The notes under the pieces were generated by a model that was not told the DNA's origin, searched no databases, and worked only from the letters and a program-made list of their open reading frames with translations. From the NCBI GenBank assembly GCA_965279285.1, contig OZ257148.1, positions 1,116,001 to 1,180,000 on the forward strand: a stretch of 64,000 bases of DNA, read 5' to 3'. This DNA is from G965279335 sp965279285 (lineage in GTDB: Bacteria; Pseudomonadota; Gammaproteobacteria; DSM-16500). Shown one piece after another: positions 34,601 through 43,200 of this stretch. Position numbers and translations under genes: made by a program. How positions within the stretch are numbered: the first letter of the stretch is position 1; each line of letters opens with the position of its first letter.

Positions 34601-37218
34601 ATTTTAAATTATTTGCAGGAGGTAATGATTCGGAAATATGGAAATGGGATTTGATTCATTCACGGAATATAGTGGAGCACAAGGCTGAGCATATAAAAAA
34701 TGCAGGTGAGGTTTTGAGTATTAACATTAGTCCAGATGGCCATAAACTTGCATCAGGGTGCTACAGAGATAAGACAGTTTGCTTATGGGATATAGCCAGT
34801 AGTAGTTTGGAACATACTTTTAAGGGTCACACTGCTCAGATTAATTGTGTGACCTTTAATTCGACTGGTCGCTGGTTAGCCTCTGCGAGTGATGATAAAT
34901 CGATTCGGTTATGGGATGTATTGAATCACAAGTTTGAACGTATTTTTGAAGGCCATACCGGTGAGGTTTGGTGTGTAGATTTTAGTCCGGATGGTTGTAA
35001 ACTTGCATCAGCGGGTGATGACAATACAGTTCGATTATGGGATTTAGCCAGTGGTAAGATAGAGCATACGTTTAAGGGACATACAGATTCAGTTAAGAGT
35101 GTCGCTTTCAGTCCTGATGGTCTTAAACTGGCATCTGCTAGCAGAGATTGTACTGTGCGGCTATGGGATATAGCTAACCTACACATTATTCCTATATTTA
35201 AAGAGCATACCAAAAAAGTTAATTGTGTTGCGTTTAGTCGCGATGGTTATTGGGCTGCTTCTGGCAGTGATGACAACACGGTTCGATTATGGGATGTGAT
35301 AAACCAAAAACTTCACTACACCCTTGCAGGGCATACGGATCAAATCAATAGTGTTGCCTTCAGTCATGATGGTCGTTGGCTTGCTTCAGGTAGCAAAGAC
35401 ACTACTATTCGCCTGTGGGATAGAGCAAGTGGGAAGCTTCAATTTACTTTTAAAGGGACTGATAAAATTGAAGCCATTGCCTTTAGTCCGGATGGCCAAT
35501 GTCTTGCCTCTGGTGACTACTATGTTAAGTTGTGGAGTATGGCGGATGGCAAGGTGCAACATATTTTTAGAGAACTTACGTTTGATGGAAAAAGTATTGC
35601 ATTCAGCCCTAACGGTCGCTGGATTGCCACAGGTGGTAATGATAATACGGTTGCGTTATGGGCGGTGGTAGAGAAAAAGCTTGAGCATCTTTTTAAGGGG
35701 CATATAGATCCTGTTAGATGTGTAGTTTTTAGCCCAGACGGGCGTTGGTTGCTTGCTGGAAGCGGTGCTGGAGCCATTTATTTATGGGATTTACTGAGCC
35801 GAAAGCTTGAGCATATTTTCGCAACAGAGATGACAACGGATAGCCTTGCTTTTAGTCCAGATAGTCTTAATTTTGTTTCAGGGAATCTTGAAAAAATTCA
35901 GCTATGGTCAACAGCAAGCAAAAAACTTGAACATACATTTGAAGGACATACCGACCTTGTGAAAGGTGTTGCTTTCAATGCTACTAATTTTAAGCTGGTT
36001 TCAGGTGGTGATGATTGTACAGTTCGTTTGTGGGATATAAAGAAATACGGTCAGACACTGACGACCATCAAAGGCTGTGCTGCTGGGGTGAATAGTGTGA
36101 AATGGCGCACGACATCGCAAGGATTATTTTTGGCTACAGCTGGTGCAGATAAGACTATTCGCTATTGGCAAGTGATGGATGATAAAAATGATGAAACGAA
36201 AGTAAAGCTTCTTTGGAGCAGTCGTCAAACCGTGTTGGTTGCACCGGATGCCCAGATTAAAAATGTAATGGGATTAGGTCCGCAGAATAGACATTTGCTT
36301 GAACAACGTGGCGCAACTCAAAAAAGTTTATCAAAGCCGCCTGTTGATAATAAGAAAGATTATAAAGAACCCACAGTCGTTAATACCAAACAAAATCTTG
36401 CACCATTAGCAACAGCGCCGCAAACTTTTTTTGCACTTCAATCGCAACAACCAATGCGAACATCAATATCTAATAGATCTCCAGCAATTCAACAACATAC
36501 TCAACCGGTTGCGCAAAATACCATACAACAGCCACAATTTTTTGCAGCGCAGCCGCAGCAACAGCCAATTCAAGTATCTGTTGTTAAAGCCAGAGATTTC
36601 AAGCGAGAAGAAGCTATTGCACAGTTTGAATTAGGTAATTCATATTTTACGGGACGTGGTGTACCACGAGATTATTTCAAGGCTTTTGAATGCTATCAAA
36701 AAGCATCTAAAAAATACCCCGAGGCACTGCTCAGTATGAGTAATTGTTATGAGAAAGGCTTAGGTGTAACAAAGGATGAACTAAATCCAATAAAAGCAGC
36801 CGATCTGAAAGCAGAATATAAAAGACGTGTTGCTTATGAACAAGATTACGCTGCAGAACAAAATATGATGCCTGTCCATCCAACTGCAGCAGCGCATGCT
36901 CCAATAGCTATGTCTACTAGACCTCCAACAATTCAACAATATGTTCAACCGGTCATGCAAAATACCATGCAACAACAACCGCAATTTTTTGCACGACCTG
37001 TTCAATATCAACAACCGTTAGTAGCAGCGAACCCTAATCAATTTTATGTTGCTGCCCCACTTGTTAATCAGCAAGCTGTTTATCAACCACAATTTTTTGC
37101 GCCTCAACAACCACAACCACAGTATTATCATGCACCTGTTGTGCAGCAACCACCTGCGCCTCTATCGGTACAAAATAATGCGGCACCACCATCCGATTGT
37201 TGTTGTGTGATTTCATGA
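31699..37218 (+). CDS. NACHT-pentapeptide-WD40-Sel1 protein with C-terminal CaaX box (paralogue 1)
   Basis: The 1839-residue product contains a NACHT domain with Walker A GETGSGKS (79-86) and Walker B LDGYDE (from 150), and pentapeptide repeats (about 550-608). About 21 WD40 blades follow (about 616-1494), which would make three seven-bladed propellers. Next is a Sel1-like pair (about 1635-1720, FELGNSYFTGRGVPRDYFKA), then a Gln/Pro-rich tail with repeated QFFA motifs. The last residues are DCCCVIS: CVIS is a eukaryotic CaaX prenylation box, and the two cysteines before it could be palmitoylated. AAAGGAAA lies upstream of the ATG. Sequence blocks are nearly identical to the paralogue at 50911. 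The role is inferred to be a host-membrane-anchored NTPase scaffold; no enzymatic effector domain is visible. Confidence 0.85.
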   Translation: MFGTLQEGIAVIQKQMLSDTPPEQALYIPAQGTHTISRDEKPFDLYQALTEFVVFDNKANADTKDLKTETRCKVLLLLGETGSGKSIFCQDLIARLWQNYKSGMPIPLFIPLARLQDPINNAITETLTEYGFSVEQIATLKAEQQFIFILDGYDEIHQLKNLYVTNRLGEWQAKTIITCRSQYLYHVNESDKYFMPFAAEKRQPHLLQQLHVAPFAEKEIVAYVQQYEKTALSPNSKTMAIAVAADTKDHKSDDKTAVAINVSVTDQPLLYQQLISVPGLSSLITTPFLLHLAVEALPEILEKTKDQKSNDQPNFTQAALYDVFIARWFKRQEIKLRTSKHIDEKIVDPKPTFWNFCKALAVAMRTEQVSLVNYTPEKTSRLFATAATAAPKVDPWKDFFSNDAETELLRSACPLRKFGKNQYGFIHGSMIEYFATRMMYDELIAQPQAKPIIFATNNLSTADNKDTKSNTPIIQNSNQQTNSTPLPKNALYQTLISKDANMIQFLADRVVQDEKFKQKLFEIIELSKTSERHAIGAANSITALARAKVAFSGMDLCGIRINDADVSYGIFDSTNLTGADLKNVDMQGTWLREAKLNNADMTGVEFGELPFLQLPDSVYACHYSNDGRWLAVVSGKNIHLYDANTRKLEYIFKGHTKTILSISFSPSAQLLISGSEDKTICVWDVPGQKKVDLLEGHSVAVKSVVFCLNGTQVVSSGDEDGSIRVWDVSNKKLVHTFKDHKKEVLSLASNPNGLMLASAGDDQVVRLWDMTNRTLLHIFEGHLSSVKCLAFSSNGLMLASASHSRIHLWNIPNRNLMHIFQIKTAIYSVAFSPNGSWLVSGNMNNDVQLWDIANRKLAHTFEGHTRYLLAVSFHPGGEYIASGGLDDTVRLWSIPKQKHQPIFEGHTEDIRNIAFSPNNQWIVSASFDSTACLWDAESGRLKYTFKTYIFGTLRSSGNVYAVAFSPDNFKLFAGGNDSEIWKWDLIHSRNIVEHKAEHIKNAGEVLSINISPDGHKLASGCYRDKTVCLWDIASSSLEHTFKGHTAQINCVTFNSTGRWLASASDDKSIRLWDVLNHKFERIFEGHTGEVWCVDFSPDGCKLASAGDDNTVRLWDLASGKIEHTFKGHTDSVKSVAFSPDGLKLASASRDCTVRLWDIANLHIIPIFKEHTKKVNCVAFSRDGYWAASGSDDNTVRLWDVINQKLHYTLAGHTDQINSVAFSHDGRWLASGSKDTTIRLWDRASGKLQFTFKGTDKIEAIAFSPDGQCLASGDYYVKLWSMADGKVQHIFRELTFDGKSIAFSPNGRWIATGGNDNTVALWAVVEKKLEHLFKGHIDPVRCVVFSPDGRWLLAGSGAGAIYLWDLLSRKLEHIFATEMTTDSLAFSPDSLNFVSGNLEKIQLWSTASKKLEHTFEGHTDLVKGVAFNATNFKLVSGGDDCTVRLWDIKKYGQTLTTIKGCAAGVNSVKWRTTSQGLFLATAGADKTIRYWQVMDDKNDETKVKLLWSSRQTVLVAPDAQIKNVMGLGPQNRHLLEQRGATQKSLSKPPVDNKKDYKEPTVVNTKQNLAPLATAPQTFFALQSQQPMRTSISNRSPAIQQHTQPVAQNTIQQPQFFAAQPQQQPIQVSVVKARDFKREEAIAQFELGNSYFTGRGVPRDYFKAFECYQKASKKYPEALLSMSNCYEKGLGVTKDELNPIKAADLKAEYKRRVAYEQDYAAEQNMMPVHPTAAAHAPIAMSTRPPTIQQYVQPVMQNTMQQQPQFFARPVQYQQPLVAANPNQFYVAAPLVNQQAVYQPQFFAPQQPQPQYYHAPVVQQPPAPLSVQNNAAPPSDCCCVIS

Positions 37219-37243
37219 CATTTATAAAAGGAAATAATTAATT

Positions 37244-40200
37244 ATGTTCACCACCCTTCAAGAAGGCATTGCAGCAATCCAAAAACAAATTTTGAGCGAC
37301 ACACCGCCAGAGCAAGCATTATATATTCCGGCGCAAGGTACTCACACTACTGTGCGTGATGAAAAACCGTTTGATTTGTATCAAGCACTGTCAGAATTTG
37401 TAGTGTTTGATAATAAAATAATTGCGGATGAGAAAGATTCAAAATCATCTGTTGATCAAAAAGCCATAGTGGTGAAAACAGAAACTCGCCGTAAAGTATT
37501 ATTGTTATTAGGTGAAACTGGATCGGGTAAGAGTGTATTTTGTCAGGATTTAATCGCACGTCTTTGGCAAAATTATAAATTAGGCATGCCAATTCCATTG
37601 TTTATTCCATTAGCACGTTTACAAGATCCGATTAACAATGCGATTACAGAAACTTTCACAGAGTATGGTTTTAGTGTAGAACAAATAGCGACACTGAAAG
37701 CAGAACAGCAATTTATTTTTATTCTCGATGGCTATGATGAAATCCATCAACTCAAAAATCTTTATGTCACTAATCGCTTAGGGGAGTGGCAAGCGAAAAC
37801 GATTATCACTTGCCGTAGTCAATATTTATACCACGTCAATGAATCCGATAAATATTTCATGCCGTTTGCAGCGGAAAAACGCCAGCCGCATTTATTGCAG
37901 CAATTACATGTAGCGCCCTTTGCTGAAAAAGAAATTGTGGCGTATGTGCAGCAATATGAAAAAACGGCGCTAAGTCCTAATTGCAAATCAATCTCAATTA
38001 CTGTTGCTGAAGATAGTAAAGATCACAAGAGTGATGATAAAACTGCAGTTGCAAGCCAACCGCTGTTATACCAAGAACTAATCAGTGTTCCCGGATTGCA
38101 AACGTTAATCACCACACCGTTTTTATTACACTTAGCAGTTGAAGCTTTGCCAGAAATTTTAGAAAAAACGAAAGACCAAAAAAATAATGACCAACCCAAT
38201 TTTACCCAAGCAGCATTGTATGATGTATTTATTGCGCGCTGGTTTAAACGCCAAGAAATAAAGCTGCGAACTAGCAAACACATCGATGAAAAAGTAGTAG
38301 ATCCTAAACCTACTTTTTGGAATTTCTGTAAGGCTCTCGCGGTTGCGATGCGCGCCGAACAAGTGAATGTAGTGAATTACGCACCGGAAAAAACCTCACG
38401 CTTATTTGCAGCGGCCGCATCTGCCAAAATAGATCCGTGGAAAGATTTTTTCAGTAACGACGCCGAAACCGAATTACTGCGTTCCGCTTGTCCCTTACGT
38501 AAATTTGGTAAAAATCAATATGGCTTTATTCATGGCTCAATGATTGAATATTTTGCTACGCGCACGATGTATGATGAATTGATTACTCAACCCCAAGCTA
38601 CTGTAGCCACGACAAATACTTTGCAGGTAGCAGATACTAAAGATAGTAAAAGCAATATTCTAATCGCTCAGAATTTAAATCAGCAGACAAATTCAAACCC
38701 ACTACCCAAAAATGCGCTCTACCAAACATTAATCAGCAAAGACGCAAACATGATTCAATTTTTAGCAGATCGCGTAGCGCAAGATGAAAAATTTAAACAG
38801 AAGCTATTTGAAATTATTGAATTGTCAAAAACCAATGAAAGTTATGTGATTGGTGCGGCGAATTCAATTACTGCGTTAGCACGTGCAAAAATAGCTTTTT
38901 CAGGTATGGATTTAAGTGGCATTTGTATCAATGGTGCAGATGTGAGTTATGGAATCTTTGACAATACCAATTTAACCGGTGCAAGTTTACAAAATGTCGA
39001 TATGCAAGGAACATGGTTGCGCGAAGCAAAATTAAATAATGCTGATATGACAGATGCGGAATTTGGAGAATTGCCTTCTATTCTAGCTCCCCAGGGCATT
39101 GACGCATTTGGTCTTTCTGCGGATGGTCATTGGTATGTGGTGGGTAGTGATAAAAAGATTTTTCTCTATAAGATGGATGCTAGAAAACTCGAACATGTTT
39201 TTGAAGGACATACAGAAAGTATTGTAGGTGCTCGGTTTATGTTAAACGATACTATGCTTGTTTCTCGTGATAGCTATAATGAAAATAGCACTATTAAATT
39301 TTGGGATATAAAAAATAAAAAACTTGTGTGCAGCTACGATGAAAAACAACTAGGGTTATCTGAAGATTGGTTTAGAGTTTTTAGCCCAACGCAAGCAGTA
39401 TTTGCTTCATTTGGAGGTAAGGATGGTAATATTCGATTATGGAATGTTTATACAGGCAAACTTGAACATACCTTCAAGGCTCATAAAGATAAAGCGAACC
39501 AAGTTATTTTCAGCCCTAATGGACTTATATTAGCTTCAGGCGGTAGCGTTTATGATAAAACAATTTCTTTATGGGATATGACTAACCGAACACTATTACA
39601 CACTTTTGAGGGGCATACGTTATATATTAATTACCTTGCTTTTTCTAATAATAATCTTATGTTAGCTTCAACAAGCGGAGATAACACCCTTTGTATATGG
39701 GATATTGCTAATCGAAAACGATTGCATGTTTTTGAAAGTCCATCAAAAAGCACTCTTTCTGCTATTGGCTTTAGTCCCGATAATAATTGGCTAGTGGCTG
39801 GACAAGATAAAATTGTGCAATTGTGGAATATAGCAAATCATAAACTGGAATATACATTTGAGGGGCATACTGAGAATGTAAGTAGGCTGTTTTTTCATCC
39901 CGATGGCCAATCGATTATTTCAACGAGCTTCGATAGTACAGTTCGTTTATGGTTGATGCCTAAACAAAAATCTAGCCAAAATCTGGAAGAACAAAGTAAA
40001 GCAATTGAAAATATTGCATTTAGCCCAAACGGTCGGTGGTTGGCATCCGCCAACTTAAACCATGATGCTATTTCTTTATATGATATTGTCAGTGGAGGGA
40101 TCAAGTGTATTTTTAAAATGCAAAAAACGGGTATTAATAATGTCGTATTTAGTTCGAATGATCATCTTATTTCAGGTGGATTTAGTGCTATTTTAGAAAC

Positions 40201-43200
40201 ATCAAATATAATCAGTCGTCAGCGAGAAAATATTTTTAAAAATGGATTTCCTGCTGCCGATAGTGTTGATAGCCTTGCTTGCCATCCAATCGATCCATTG
40301 TTTGCCGCAGGAAATAACGATCACACCATTCGTCTATGGGATTCAAGCCATGGCAAACTCATACACACTTTTGAAGGACATACCAATTATGTCACGTCTG
40401 TTAGCTTTAGCCCAAATGGTTGTATGCTTGCTTCGGCAAGTGGAGGTCAAGATAAGACTGTTAGATTATGGGATGTAGTTAATAAAAAACTGATTGATGT
40501 TTTTGATAATTCCAAAGACAGCAGTGGACATCCGTGTTTTTCAGCAGATAATCGTTGGTTAGCATCAACTGCAGGAGGTAAGTCAATTCATTTATGGGAT
40601 GTGGTAAATCGTAAGCTGGAAATTGTATTGCAACAAGATGAAAGCGCAAGTTGCTGGACTATTGCTTTTCATCCTTTGCGATTTGAATTGGCCGCTGCTT
40701 GGAATTTGGAAGAAACAGGCTTACATGAAATTCGCTTATATGATGTAGCAAGTCAGAAAGTTATTACTACGTTAAAAGGTCATACTGCCTCTATTTACTC
40801 AATTGCTTTTAGCCCTAATGGATTATGGCTTGTATCAAGTGGTAAGGATAAAACTGCGCGACTTTGGGATATTAGTAATGCAAAAGAATTACGTTCTTTT
40901 CAACATGAAGGTGATGTGAGTTCAGTTGCTTTTGACGCTAAAGGTGAAACTTTAGCAACCGGCATGATTGGGCAATACAATAAAGTACAATTATGGAAAG
41001 TAACTACCGGAGAGTTTCTTTATGCTATTAATGAAGGCAGTAGTAAACTTGTTTTTAGTTCTGATGGACGCAAACTTATTTTAGCAGGTTTTTGTTTCGA
41101 AGGGGCTCAAATATGGAATCTTTCTGAACGTAAATTAGAACACCATTTAAAAAGAAACATAAAACATGGTAAAATTACACATATTGCTGTCAGTTCAGAT
41201 AAGCGCAAGCTAGCCACGGCAAGTTTTGATTATCGAGTACGTTTATGGGATTTAGTCAACAATAAATTGGAATGTACTTTTGAAGGGCATACTGACGAAG
41301 TTAATTGCGTGGTATTTAGTCCCAATGGCACGCAATTATTATCGGGAGGTAAGGACAAGCAGATTCGATTATGGAATGTAGTGACTCATAGTTTTGAAAG
41401 AATTTTTGCCGAAGTTGAAGATGCTACTTTTGGGGTGAATTGTATTGATTTTAATTCTAATGGGCATCAGATAGCTGCAGGAGATTATAAAAACATAAAA
41501 TTATGGAATGCAGCTACTGGAAAATTGGAGCAGATTTTCCAAACACATACTGGGCGTATTAATAAAGTTTCATTTAGTCCAAGCGGTTTGATGCTTGCAT
41601 CAGCCAGTGATGATTGCACTGTTCGCTTGTGGAGAGTCTCAGATCTAAAATCAACACAAGAGCTGGTTTTTAATGGCCATACTGATGATGTGTGCAGCGT
41701 TTCTTTTGCACCGAATAATAATATCTTTGCTTCTACTAGTAAGGATAAGACGATCCGATTATGGGATAGAGTAAATCAAAAGTTGCTGCAACAATTTGAT
41801 CTGCAAAATCAAGCTGATAGCATTGCATTTAGTCCTGATGGTCTCAAATTGGTGGTAGGAAGTGGTAATGAAGTTCAATTATGGGATATTGCAACTGGAA
41901 AATGCGTGCATACTTTCGATGGTCACTCTAATTCTATTAATAAAGTTAGCTTCAGTCCAAGTGGGCTTTTGATTGCTTCGGCAAGTCATGATAAAACTGT
42001 TAGATTATGGAATGTCGTTAAGCAAAATTATGTATATGTTTTTGCGGGACATACGGATCCTGTTTTCAGTGTTAGTTTCAGTAATAATGGTCGTCAGTTG
42101 GTTTCAGCTTCTCAAGACAGTACGATTCGACTTTGGGACGTAGTGAATAAAAAGCATCTACACACTTTTATAGGACATTCAGATAAGGTTTGTGATGTGG
42201 TTTTTAGTCCGGACGATCGCTGGCTAGCATCCGTTAGTTCAGATAAAACGGTGCGCTTATGGGATATCAATAATCGCAAACTGGAAGAGAGTTTTATTGG
42301 TGCAAGTAAAGCAGTCAGTGTGGCATTTCATCCTAATGGTCGTTGGGTTGCTTCTGGTAATTGGTATAGCACTATTCAATTATGGAATCTTAATACGGGT
42401 GCACTTGAGCACACGTTTGATGCAAAGATACAAGTTGATACTATAGCTTTTAGTCAAGATGGGCAGTGGCTTGTTGCTGGTGGTGTTTCGAGTGTCATTA
42501 AATTATGGAATGTAAGTAATAGCACTTTTAACCCATGTTGCGCGATCGTAAAAGGTTTTTCAGGTAATGTGAAAAGTGTTGCATGGCAAGCGACCACAAA
42601 AGGATTATTTTTAGCAACAGGTAGTAGTGATCATGCGGTGCGCTATTGGCAAGTAGAAGAAGATAAAGCACAGAATGTTTCAGTCAAGTTACGTTGGAGC
42701 ACTCGCCAAAAAGCTTTGATTGCTTCTGATGCCGATATGAGAGATATGAAAGGATTGGTGCCATTAAGTCAAGATTTGCTTAAACAGCGTGGAGCAATGA
42801 CAACAGTCAGAAAAATTTTCCCTGCACAAACAACAGTTGTTGATTATAAAAGAGATTATAAGGAAGGCGTTTTTGTAACAAGTGATACGAAGCAAAATGA
42901 TTTATTAGCATCAGAAATTGCTAATACAGTTCGGCTGGTAGAAATACTTCCCGTTTTTAAAGAGCATACAAAAGAAGTTAATTGTGTGGCCTTTAGCCGT
43001 GATGGCTGTTGGATTGCTTCTGGCAGTGATGATAACACAGTTCGATTATGGGATATTGTCAATCGTAAACCTGAATACATTCTTCAAGGGCACACCGATC
43101 AAGTCAATAGTGTTGCTTTTAGTCCAAACGATCAATGGCTGGCGTCAGGAAGCAAGGATGCTACGATTCGGTTATGGGACAGAGCAAGTGGAAAATTACA

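Noticed and set aside
31699..37218. Assignment of the NACHT-WD40 proteins to a known Avs-type anti-phage family.
   Set aside because: Avs proteins carry an N-terminal nuclease or other effector domain and a TPR-like sensor; here there is no visible effector domain and a CaaX box is present. A defence role is not excluded, only not supported by the sequence.
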